Source: Intrasporangiaceae bacterium URHB0013 (GTDB lineage: Bacteria; Actinomycetota; Actinomycetes; Actinomycetales; Dermatophilaceae). Taken from it: DNA of 64,000 nucleotides. Of this stretch, positions 27,582 through 35,505 are shown piece by piece. Under the pieces are notes generated by a model. It searched no databases. It saw nothing but the letters and a program-made list of their open reading frames with translations, and had not been told where the DNA came from. The position numbers and the translations under genes were made by a program. Numbering within the stretch: the first letter of the stretch is position 1; each line of letters starts with the position of its first letter. The DNA lies in contig JIBA01000013.1 of the NCBI GenBank assembly GCA_000620545.1, positions 310,001-374,000 of the forward strand, written 5' to 3'.

Positions 27582-27610
27582 CGGGCCGGGGGCCTGCGGC
27601 CCCCGGCCCG
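27582..27610 (-). terminator. Terminator between the two FKBP genes
   Basis: Perfect 13-bp stem CGGGCCGGGGGCC (27582-27594) and GGCCCCCGGCCCG (27598-27610) with a TGC loop, 12 nt after the FKBP lipoprotein stop. Confidence 0.85.
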
Positions 27611-27621
27611 TGACTGCTGGG

Positions 27622-28614
27622 TCAGTACGCGTCGAGGATGTCGACGACGAAGACGAGGGTGTCCGTGCCGGCGATCTTCGGCGGGCTGCCGGCCTTCCCG
27701 TAGCCGTCCTTCGGCGGGATGACGAGCAGCACACGGCTACCGACCTTCTTGCCCACCAGGGTCGAGTCCCAACCGGGGATGACGCCGCCGACGCCGATCG
27801 GGAAGTCCGCGGCCGCGCCACGCTTCCACGAGGAGTCGAAGACGCTGCCGTCCTTCCAGAGGACGCCGTGGTACTGGGCACTGATGGTCTGGCCCTTCTG
27901 GACGGTGGCGCCGGTGCCCTGGACGAGGGTCGCCTGTCGCGTCGCCGTGGGGGCCGCGGTCTTCGGGATCGTGACGGCGGGCTCCTTGGTCGGACCGTTC
28001 TTGAACTCCACGGTGGGCAGGCCCGCCGGTGCGGCCGTCTGCGCGCCGTCGACCTTCGTCAGCGGTGTGTGCACGTCGGCGACGTCGGCGACGACGACGA
28101 TCGTGTCGGTGCCCTTGACGCCCAGCTGCTCGTTGCCCGCGCTGCCGAAGCCCTTCTCGGGCGGGATCGTGAAGGCGATGCGGCCGCCCTTCGTGGCGCC
28201 GAGGAGGCCCTCGGTGAAGCCGGCGACGATGTCGGTCCGGCCGAGACGGTAGCCCTCCGCGGAGCGCCCGGTGGCGTAGCCGTCGTCGATGAGCTTGCCG
28301 CTCGTGCCGTTGTAGATCTGGGCGCGCAGGCTCACGGTGTCGGCCTTCGTCGCGGCCTTCCCGGTGCCCGGCGTCAGGACCTTGTGCTCGACGGCCTTCG
28401 AGCTGATCGGCGTGGCGCCGAGGGTCACCTTCGGGGCCGTCTTGAGGTCGACGGCACCGGTGGCGGTCACGCCCTTGAGGGCGACCGACGCGGCGGTGGT
28501 GGTGGCGGTGCCATCGGAACCGGACGAGCTCGATCCGCACGCGGCGACGGTCGTGAGCCCGAGGGCGGTGATCAGGGCAACGGCCGTGCGAGCGGCCGGA
28601 CGGTTGAGGCGCAC
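27622..28614 (-). CDS. Exported lipoprotein with two FKBP domains
   Basis: Lipoprotein, 330 aa. Signal peptide with hydrophobic AVALITALGLTTVAA and lipobox ending at C26 (VAAC). Two FKBP modules follow: residues about 75-190 (divergent, RTDIVAGFTEGLLGATKGGR) and 230-330 (canonical, GVIPGWDSTLVGKKVGSRVL). It should fold or protect extracytoplasmic proteins. GTG at 28614. A client of Lnt encoded at 6370-7965. Confidence 0.92.
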   Translation of the reverse strand: MRLNRPAARTAVALITALGLTTVAACGSSSSGSDGTATTTAASVALKGVTATGAVDLKTAPKVTLGATPISSKAVEHKVLTPGTGKAATKADTVSLRAQIYNGTSGKLIDDGYATGRSAEGYRLGRTDIVAGFTEGLLGATKGGRIAFTIPPEKGFGSAGNEQLGVKGTDTIVVVADVADVHTPLTKVDGAQTAAPAGLPTVEFKNGPTKEPAVTIPKTAAPTATRQATLVQGTGATVQKGQTISAQYHGVLWKDGSVFDSSWKRGAAADFPIGVGGVIPGWDSTLVGKKVGSRVLLVIPPKDGYGKAGSPPKIAGTDTLVFVVDILDAY

Positions 28615-28819
28615 AGGTGAAGACTTTCGATCGGGGCGGGCGGGTGGTGTTCCCGCAGGTCAAGGCCCGGCCACTGTAACCGTCGCACTTGTGCGCGACG
28701 CACAGCGTACTGACAGGTTCTGACAGGTTCCGGACCACCGCCGCTCGGGTGACGTGACGGAGGTCGGTGCACATGCCGGGCCGTCGCGGGCGGCGCCCAG
28801 GGCGGGGGCGCGGGCGACG

Positions 28820-30211
28820 TCAGAGGGGGCGCTGGATGGTCGGCGACCGGTCGATCGTCTCCATCAGCCGCTCGACCCTGTCGTCCACCGACCGGAACGG
28901 GTCCTTGCACAGCACGGTGCGCTGCGCTTGGTCATTGAGCTTGAGGTGCACCCAGTCCACGGTGAAGTCGCGCCCGTGGGCCTGCGCCGCCCGGATGAAG
29001 TCACCGCGGAGCTTCGCCCGCGTCGTCTGCGGGGGCCGGACCTTGGCCTCGAAGACCTCGACGTCGGCGGCGACGCGTGCCGTGCGACCGTGGCGCTGGA
29101 GCAGATAGAAGAGCCCGCGGCGGCGGTTGATGTCGTGGTAGGCGAGGTCGATCTGCTGGACCCGTGCGTCGGTGAGCGCGAGCCCGTGCTTGGCGCGGTA
29201 GCGCTCGATGAGGCGGTACTTGATGACCCAGTCGATCTCCGTGTCGATGGCGTCGAGGTCACCCGAGCCGATCGCGTCGAGGGCCCGACCCCAGAGGTCG
29301 ATGACCTGCTTGGTGTCCGGGCTGTCCATCCCCTCCCGGTCGACGAGCTCGACGGCCTTGTCGAGGTACTCGCGCTGCATGTCGAGCGCCGACAGCTCGC
29401 GGCCGTTGGAGAGCCGCACGGTCGCCCGTCCCGTCGGGTCGTGGCTCATCGTCCGGATCGCACGGATGGGGTTCTCCATGGACAGGTCGCGCATGACGAC
29501 GCCCGACTCGATCATCCGCAGGACGAGGTCGGCGCTGCCGACCTTGAGCAGGTTGGTCGTCTCGGACATGTTGGAGTCACCGACGATGACGTGGAGGCGG
29601 CGGTACTTCTCGGCGTCGGCGTGCGGCTCGTCGCGCGTGTTGATGATCGGGCGGCTGCGGGTCGTCGCCGACGAGACGCCCTCCCAGATGTGGTCGGCCC
29701 GCTGGCTCACTGCGAAGCTCGCACCGTGTGCGGTCGCCACGACCTTGCCCGCACCGCACACGATCTGGCGGCTGATGAGGAACGGGATGAACATGTCGGA
29801 GACCCGCTGGAAGTCGCCCGTGCGGCCGTAGAGGTAGTTCTCGTGGCAGCCGTAGGAGTTGCCGGCCGAGTCGGTGTTGTTCTTGAAGACGAAGATCTCG
29901 CCCTCGACGCCGTCGTCGTGCAGCCGGCTCTGGGCGTCCTCGACGAGCCCCTCGAGGATCCGCTCCCCGGCCTTGTCCTGGATGACGAGCTCGCGTACCG
30001 AGTCGCACTCGGCGGTGGCGTACTCGGGGTGGGACCCGACGTCGAGGTAGAGGCGGGCGCCGTTGCCGAGGAAGACGTTGCTCGACCGTCCCCAGGCGAC
30101 GACCCTGCGGAAGAGGTAGCGGGCGACCTCGTCCGGAGTCAGGCGCCGCTGGCCCTGCGTCGTGCAGGTGACGCCGTACTCGTTCTCGATCCCGAAGATC
30201 CGCCGCTCCAT
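28820..30211 (-). CDS. pafA: Pup-protein ligase PafA
   Basis: ATP-dependent ligase, 463 aa, joining the C-terminal Glu of Pup to substrate lysines; glutamine synthetase-like fold. The N-terminus [14 protein letters not shown] carries the catalytic-site acidic residues, and [20 protein letters not shown] and [15 protein letters not shown] are signature segments shared with Dop. It lacks the Dop loop. ATG at 30211 lies 6 nt after TAGAGT. The unit is separated from prcA by an oppositely oriented gene, unlike the usual contiguous arrangement. Confidence 0.97.
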   Translation of the reverse strand: MERRIFGIENEYGVTCTTQGQRRLTPDEVARYLFRRVVAWGRSSNVFLGNGARLYLDVGSHPEYATAECDSVRELVIQDKAGERILEGLVEDAQSRLHDDGVEGEIFVFKNNTDSAGNSYGCHENYLYGRTGDFQRVSDMFIPFLISRQIVCGAGKVVATAHGASFAVSQRADHIWEGVSSATTRSRPIINTRDEPHADAEKYRRLHVIVGDSNMSETTNLLKVGSADLVLRMIESGVVMRDLSMENPIRAIRTMSHDPTGRATVRLSNGRELSALDMQREYLDKAVELVDREGMDSPDTKQVIDLWGRALDAIGSGDLDAIDTEIDWVIKYRLIERYRAKHGLALTDARVQQIDLAYHDINRRRGLFYLLQRHGRTARVAADVEVFEAKVRPPQTTRAKLRGDFIRAAQAHGRDFTVDWVHLKLNDQAQRTVLCKDPFRSVDDRVERLMETIDRSPTIQRPL

Positions 30212-30217
30212 GAACCA

Positions 30218-30223
30218 ACTCTA
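30218..30223 (-). promoter_or_regulatory. -10 element of pafA
   Basis: TAGAGT on the minus strand ends 6 nt before the pafA ATG; no ribosome site is visible, so a leaderless mRNA is predicted. pafA therefore has a promoter independent of pup-prcBA. Confidence 0.6.
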
Positions 30224-30484
30224 GGCGGCGGGTCGGCCAGCCGCTGGGCACGAGGCGAGGTCGGCGCGGCTGCCCGGGCCTTGGGGGCCGGCGACAGTCG
30301 TGCGAAGCGGCGTCGGGCACGCACCCGCGAGGTGGTCGCACGGGACCGGCCCCCGGTGCCGCGACGAGCGTCCGGCTGGTCGCCTGGGAGGCCGACGGCC
30401 GTGACATCGAGCCCGGCGCGCCTGTCACAATGACGGTGCCCCCTCACACCCACACCCCTCCACGATCCCCTGCATTGGACGGAA

Positions 30485-31726
30485 ATGATCGACAGACCGC
30501 ACTTCAAGTCCTCCCGCCGCGGCTACGAGCCCGAAGAGGTCGACGCCTTCATCGAGTCGCAGAACCGCACGCTGCAGGCGGCCAAGAAGGACGCCGCCGA
30601 GCGGAGCGTCGAGCTGACCAAGCTCAACGCCGCTCTCACCGACCTCCGGGGACAGCTCGGACAGCAGTCGCGGGTGATGGCCGACCTCAAGAAGAACACC
30701 GCCCCGGGACCGGCCCAGACGTTCGCCGACCTCGGTGAGCGCATCGCGCAGATCCTGTCGCTCGCCGACCAGGAGGCCGGCGAGATGCGCACCCGTGCCA
30801 CCGTCGAGGCCGACGAGATCCGTGAGCGCGCCAACCGCGCCGCCGCCGAGCTCAAGGTGACGACCGCGACGTATGCGGAGCAGGCTCGCGCCCGCGCCGA
30901 CGAGGAGGCCGTGCGCATCATTGCGCAGGCCAACCGCGAGGCCCAGGCGATCGTGGCCGAGGCGCAGAGCGTCACCGCGGCCCAGCGCCAGGAGGCCGCC
31001 GCGGAGTTCGAGGCGCACCGCCTCAAGGCCTCCACCGCCTCCGCCGAGCTCGAGGTCACGCTCGCCGCGCGCCGCGAGTCCGCCGATGCCGAGTTCGAGG
31101 CGCGCCGGCAGCAGCAGGAGGCGGCCCTCAGCGAGAGCGAGTCGCGCCTGCGTCAGCTCACCAAGCGCGCCGAGCACGACGCCCATGAGATGCGAGCCAG
31201 AGCCGAGCGCCTGCTCGAGAATGCCCAGGCCCAGTCCGACCAGATCGTGTCGGAGGCCCGCGACCACGCCTCGCGGCTGCGTGAGGAGTCCGACCGGGAG
31301 CTCGCCGCGGCGACCGCGCAGCGGGACAGCATCACCGCGCAGCTCGGCAACGTTCGCCAGATGCTCGCCACGCTCGGCGGCGGCGCCCTCCAGGACACGC
31401 TCGGCGCGCCGGCCATGGCGGCCCATCCGGACGAGGTCTCCGAAGCCCAGCCGGCCCCGGACGCGCAGCCGACGGCGGCCCGCTCTGACGCCACCGCCGC
31501 CACCGACGCCGCAACCGACGGCGGCACCGTCGGCGACGGGGGGGAGGACGCATCGTCCGAGGGCGGCGAGGAGCAGCCCGAGGGCGACGCGCAGCCGGTG
31601 GCCGAGTCCGATGACGTGCAGGGCGACGAGGACGCGGACCGCGAGGGGTCGTCCTCCGGGTCCGACTCGTCGTCGTACTACCAGCGCAACGCCTCCGGCC
31701 ATCGGGTCGGCGCGCGGCGCCGCTGA
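30485..31726 (+). CDS. DivIVA-like coiled-coil protein
   Basis: Long coiled-coil protein, 413 aa. Residues 1-22 (RPHFKSSRRGYEPEEVDAFI) match the DivIVA/Wag31 N-terminal membrane-targeting signature. About residues 22-300 are Ala/Glu/Arg-rich coiled coil, and 310-413 are a disordered acidic tail ending with the basic GHRVGARRR. This is the plan of actinobacterial polar scaffold proteins; the exact role is unknown. It lies between prcA and pafA on the opposite strand with its own terminator. The final codons are part of a 17-bp tandem duplication. Confidence 0.78.
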   Translation: MIDRPHFKSSRRGYEPEEVDAFIESQNRTLQAAKKDAAERSVELTKLNAALTDLRGQLGQQSRVMADLKKNTAPGPAQTFADLGERIAQILSLADQEAGEMRTRATVEADEIRERANRAAAELKVTTATYAEQARARADEEAVRIIAQANREAQAIVAEAQSVTAAQRQEAAAEFEAHRLKASTASAELEVTLAARRESADAEFEARRQQQEAALSESESRLRQLTKRAEHDAHEMRARAERLLENAQAQSDQIVSEARDHASRLREESDRELAAATAQRDSITAQLGNVRQMLATLGGGALQDTLGAPAMAAHPDEVSEAQPAPDAQPTAARSDATAATDAATDGGTVGDGGEDASSEGGEEQPEGDAQPVAESDDVQGDEDADREGSSSGSDSSSYYQRNASGHRVGARRR

Positions 31727-31745
31727 CCGCGCGGCGCCGCTGACC
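31712..31745. repeat. 17-bp tandem duplication across a stop codon
   Basis: Two identical units of GCGCGGCGCCGCTGACC (31712-31728, 31729-31745); the stop codon of the DivIVA-like gene lies in the first and is duplicated in the second. Probably slippage. Confidence 0.75.
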
Positions 31746-31792
31746 GCGCGGCCCTCTCCCCGTCACCGGGCAGGGCACGTCCGTCCGCACGA

Positions 31793-31823
31793 AAGGCCGC
31801 CCACCAGCACGGTGGGCGGCCTT
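31793..31823. terminator. Convergent terminator, DivIVA-like gene/prcA
   Basis: Perfect 13-bp stem AAGGCCGCCCACC (31793-31805) and GGTGGGCGGCCTT (31811-31823). Lies between two convergent genes and can stop both. Confidence 0.88.
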
Positions 31824-31855
31824 CGTCGTGTCCACCCGGTGAGTGGGGCGTGCGT

Positions 31856-32668
31856 TCAGGCAGGCGGTGTCGCGGGTCCCGGACCCTCTGGAGGCTCCCC
31901 AGCGCCCGACGAATCGCTCTGCGCCCCAGCCGATTCCGTGCCCAGGATGCCGGCCGGGACGTCAGTCGTCCCCGGCTGGTCGCCGAGCAGGCGCGTCAGC
32001 AACGGGCCGACGACGCGCCGGAACGAGCGCCGTGGCCGGTCGCGATCGAGCACCGCGACCTCGAGCTGGGCCTCGTCGAGTGCCCGGCGTTCGCCGTTCT
32101 CGCCGGCACCGAGCACGTCGACGGCCAGACGCAGGACCTCGCCCAGCGTCATGCCCGGTCGCCAACCGGTACCGAGGCGCTCCTCGGCAGCGTCACTGGC
32201 ACCGCCCATCGCCACGAAACCCTGTTCGTCGGCGACCGACCCGTCGTAGGTGAGCCGGAAGATCTGGTCGGTGCTGCTGTCGGCGCCGACCTCGGCCACG
32301 ACGATCTCGATCTCGAACGGTTTCGACTCCTGCGTGAAGACCGCCCCAAGCGTCTGGGCGTACGTGTTGGCGAGGGCCCGCGCCGTCACGTCGGTGCGGT
32401 CGTAGGAGTAGCCCCGCAGGTCGGCGTACCGGATGCCGGCGACGCGCAGGCTCTCGAACTCGTTGTAGCGGCCGACCGCGGCGAACGCGATGCGGTCGTA
32501 GATCTCGGACACCTTGTGCAGCGCCCGCGACGGGTTCTCGGCGACGAAGGCGATGCCACGGTCGTAGCCGACGACGATCACGGACCGTCCACGCGCGATC
32601 CCCTTGCGCGCGAAGTCGGCCCGGTCCTTCATGACTTGCTCGGGCGGGACGTAGAACGGCATGCTCAT
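31856..32668 (-). CDS. prcA: Proteasome subunit alpha
   Basis: Outer-ring alpha subunit, 270 aa, gating the 20S core. N-terminal gate [20 protein letters not shown], then [20 protein letters not shown] and the proteasome core. The C-terminus is a Pro/Gly/Ser-rich tail. ATG at 32668 has GGAGG 6 nt upstream and overlaps the prcB stop (ATGA); the upstream frame to 32968 is a shadow of prcB. Confidence 0.97.
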   Translation of the reverse strand: MSMPFYVPPEQVMKDRADFARKGIARGRSVIVVGYDRGIAFVAENPSRALHKVSEIYDRIAFAAVGRYNEFESLRVAGIRYADLRGYSYDRTDVTARALANTYAQTLGAVFTQESKPFEIEIVVAEVGADSSTDQIFRLTYDGSVADEQGFVAMGGASDAAEERLGTGWRPGMTLGEVLRLAVDVLGAGENGERRALDEAQLEVAVLDRDRPRRSFRRVVGPLLTRLLGDQPGTTDVPAGILGTESAGAQSDSSGAGEPPEGPGPATPPA

Positions 32669-33498
32669 CGGGCACCTCCCGGGTTGTCGCGACGTGAGGC
32701 GACAACGACCTGCACGTGCTCCTCGAGGACGTCCTGCGCGACGAACCGTGCGCCGGAGTGGTCGACGACCGCGACGGTCGGCCAGATCTGGCGGCCGAGG
32801 TCGGGGCCGCCGGTGGCGGAGTCGTCGTCGGCGGCGTCGTAGAGCGCCTCGATGGCCACCGACACGGCCTGCTGCTCCTCGAGCCCCGGCCGCCACAGCT
32901 TCTTCAGGGCGCCTCGGGCGAAGACGGACCCGGATCCGGTGGAGTGGTGACCGCCCTCGATGTAGCACCCGCCCGTGACGTCGTAGGAGTAGATCCGCCC
33001 GGTGGCCGACTCGAGGTCGAAGCCGGCATACGTCGGGACGACGGTCAGTCCCTGCATGGCAAGGGCCAGGTTGCCGCGGATCATGGAAGCGAGTCGGTTG
33101 GCCTTGCCCTCGAGCGACATGATCGCGCCCTCGATCTTCTCGTAGTGCTCGAGCTCGACCTGGTAGAGCCGGACGAGCTCGATCGCGATACCCGCGGTAC
33201 CGGCGATGCCGACGACGCTGTAGTCGTCGGCAGCGAAGACCTTCTCCATGTCGCGGTTGGCGATGACGTTGCCCATCGTGGCGCGGCGGTCTCCGGCCAT
33301 GACGACGCCGCCGTCGAACAGGAGGGAGACGATGGTCGTGCCGTGCGGCGCTTCGATGCTCGCCCCGGACGGCAGGCGCCGGCCCGCCGGGAGCAGCTCA
33401 GGACGGTAGGCGGAGACGAACTCGGTGAACGATGACGAGCCCGCGGTGAGGAAGGCGTCGTCGAGCCGGCGGGGCCGCCCCGTGGACCACTGGGTCAC
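32665..33498 (-). CDS. prcB: Proteasome subunit beta
   Basis: Catalytic Ntn-hydrolase subunit, 277 aa. A 53-residue propeptide ends at HG, so autocleavage exposes Thr54 of TTIVSLL as nucleophile; the D/K partners lie in [15 protein letters not shown] and NRDMEKVFA. The GTG start overlaps the pup stop (GTGA). Order pup-prcB-prcA is the conserved one. Confidence 0.97.
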   Translation of the reverse strand: MTQWSTGRPRRLDDAFLTAGSSSFTEFVSAYRPELLPAGRRLPSGASIEAPHGTTIVSLLFDGGVVMAGDRRATMGNVIANRDMEKVFAADDYSVVGIAGTAGIAIELVRLYQVELEHYEKIEGAIMSLEGKANRLASMIRGNLALAMQGLTVVPTYAGFDLESATGRIYSYDVTGGCYIEGGHHSTGSGSVFARGALKKLWRPGLEEQQAVSVAIEALYDAADDDSATGGPDLGRQIWPTVAVVDHSGARFVAQDVLEEHVQVVVASRRDNPGGAR

Positions 33499-33701
33499 TG
33501 GCCGCCCTTCTGCACGAAACCGCGGACGAACTCCTCGGCGTTCGACTCGAGCACGCCGTCGATCTCGTCGAGGACGCTGTCGATGTCGTCGGACAGCCCC
33601 TCCTTGACGGCGGCACCGGCTGGCGCGGCCGGGGGTGCCTCCGGCGTCTCCGGCGGCTCCTCGTCACGACGCTGCGGCTTGACGTGCTCCTGACCCGGCA
33701 T
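33495..33701 (-). CDS. pup: Prokaryotic ubiquitin-like protein Pup
   Basis: 68-aa intrinsically disordered tag. The C-terminal half ([18 protein letters not shown]) forms the helix that binds the Arc coiled coil. It ends in GGQ, so Dop deamidation to GGE is required before ligation. ATG at 33701 with GGGAGG. A long upstream open frame is a shadow. Confidence 0.98.
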   Translation of the reverse strand: MPGQEHVKPQRRDEEPPETPEAPPAAPAGAAVKEGLSDDIDSVLDEIDGVLESNAEEFVRGFVQKGGQ

Positions 33702-33737
33702 GGCTACCTCCCAGACGTGAAAGACCTCGTGCCCCGA

Positions 33738-33743
33738 CCCTAA
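33738..33743 (-). promoter_or_regulatory. -10 element of the pup-prcBA operon
   Basis: TAGGGT on the minus strand about 36 nt upstream of the pup ATG, giving a leader of about 30 nt with a strong ribosome site, unlike the leaderless dop and pafA. Confidence 0.5.
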
Positions 33744-33904
33744 CCCGTGCGCCCCCGCGGTCCGAGCACCACCGCGCACCCGGCACCGGACGACAGATGC
33801 GCGGGCGCCCGTCGTGCGCCCGTGGCCCTGCCGGGGTCGGGTGAGCGTCCGGGACGCGGACGGCATACGCACGCTCGACGGTGGTGTCCTCGCCCGAGGG
33901 CCTC

Positions 33905-35425
33905 CTACTCGGGCGTGGCGAGGCCGCGGAGCAGCTCTGCCACGTCGGCGCTCTGCTCGAGGAGGAGGCCGACCTGCGCGCGGGTGCCGCGCTCGGGCTC
34001 GAGGATGGGGACGCGTTGCAGGCTGGCCCGCCCCGGCACGTCGAACACCACGGAGTCCCAGCTGGCCGAGAAGACCTGTGAGGTGAACCGACGGACGCAC
34101 TCGCCGCGGAACCACGCGCGGGTGTCCTCCGGCGGCGTGGTCTCTGCGGCCTTGATGTCCTCCGGTGCGACGAGGTCGCGGAGCAGCCCCCGGTCGCGCA
34201 GCCGGTGCACCAGTCCCTTCTCGGGGCGCACGTCGGCCCACTGGATGTCGATCGCGGCCAGTCGGTGGTCGTCCCACGCGAGACCGTCGCGCGCGCGGTA
34301 GCCCTCGAGGAGCTGGAGCTTGGCGACCCAGTCGACCAGGGAGGCGCACGACATCACGTCGCGCCCGAGCCCCGTCAGGACCTCCTCCCAGAGGGCCATC
34401 ACCTCAGCCGTCGCATCGGCCTCGGGGTCGTCCCCGCGGCGGTCGAGCCAGGCACGAGCCGCCTCGAGGTACATCCACTGGAGGTCGACCGCGGTGACGG
34501 CGCGTCCGTCGACGAGCTCGACGGTGTCGGTGACCGTCGGGTCGTGCGAGACCGTCTGGAGGGCTGCCACGGGACGACGGATCGACCAGTCCTCGGTGAG
34601 GTGGCCGTCCTCGATCATCCCGAGCACGAGCGAGGTCGTGCCGGTCTTCAGCAGCGTCGCGACGTCGAGCTGGTTGGCGTCACCGATGATGACGTGGAGG
34701 CGCCGGTAGCGGTCGGCCACGGCGTGCGGCTCGTCGCGGGTGTTGATGATGGGGCGCTTCAGCGTCGTCTCGAGGCCGACCTCGGTCTCGAAGAAGTCGG
34801 CGCGCTGCGAGATCTGGTAGCCGGCACCCCTGCTGTCGACGCCGATGCCGACCCGGCCCGCGCCGCACACGACCTGACGTGTCACGAAGAACGGGATGAG
34901 GTGCCGGACGATGTCGGGGAAGGCCGTGCGCCGCGGCATGAGGTAGTTCTCGTGGGTGCCGTAGGACTGGCCCTTGCCGTCGGCGTTGTTCTTGTAGAGG
35001 TTGACCGGCGGCTGGCCGGGGCGCGCAGCGAGCAGTCGCACCGACTCGAGCGCGATCGCGTCACCGGCGCGGTCCCACGTCACGGCGTCGCGCGGCAGGG
35101 TGACCTCCGGCGAGCTGTACTCCGGATGGGCGTGGTCGACGTAGTAGCGCGCCCCGTTGGTCAGCACGACGTTGGCGAGGGTCGGGTCCTCGATGTCGGT
35201 GAGCTGGCTGGGGTCGGCGGTCTGCCGGTCGAGCTGCCAGCCTCGCGCGTCACGAAGCGGGTCCTCGAAGGCGTAGTCCCAGCTCGACTGGTTGGAGCGG
35301 ATCCCCTGGGCGGCGGCATACACGCTGACGACCTGGCCGGAGAGGAACATCGGGTTGGCCATCGGGTCGCCGGGCACCGAGATGCCGTACTCGGTCTCGA
35401 GCCCCATGATCCGCCGCACCGTCAT
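33905..35425 (-). CDS. dop: Pup deamidase/depupylase Dop
   Basis: PafA paralogue, 506 aa, converting Pup-Gln to Pup-Glu and removing Pup from substrates. MTVRRIMGLETEYGIS and NLYKNNADGKGQSYGTHENY are shared with PafA. The insertion at about residues 45-80 (SSWDYAFEDPLRDARGWQLD) is the Dop loop that separates the two. ATG at 35425 lies 6 nt after TATCGT (35437-35432), so leaderless. 203 nt separate it from pup. Confidence 0.97.
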   Translation of the reverse strand: MTVRRIMGLETEYGISVPGDPMANPMFLSGQVVSVYAAAQGIRSNQSSWDYAFEDPLRDARGWQLDRQTADPSQLTDIEDPTLANVVLTNGARYYVDHAHPEYSSPEVTLPRDAVTWDRAGDAIALESVRLLAARPGQPPVNLYKNNADGKGQSYGTHENYLMPRRTAFPDIVRHLIPFFVTRQVVCGAGRVGIGVDSRGAGYQISQRADFFETEVGLETTLKRPIINTRDEPHAVADRYRRLHVIIGDANQLDVATLLKTGTTSLVLGMIEDGHLTEDWSIRRPVAALQTVSHDPTVTDTVELVDGRAVTAVDLQWMYLEAARAWLDRRGDDPEADATAEVMALWEEVLTGLGRDVMSCASLVDWVAKLQLLEGYRARDGLAWDDHRLAAIDIQWADVRPEKGLVHRLRDRGLLRDLVAPEDIKAAETTPPEDTRAWFRGECVRRFTSQVFSASWDSVVFDVPGRASLQRVPILEPERGTRAQVGLLLEQSADVAELLRGLATPE

Positions 35426-35505
35426 GGCCCGACGATAACCGCCCGCGTCGCCGATGCCCCGGGCGGTCCGTCACCCGTGGGCGGCGCACCTGCCGCTCCT
35501 CAGGC

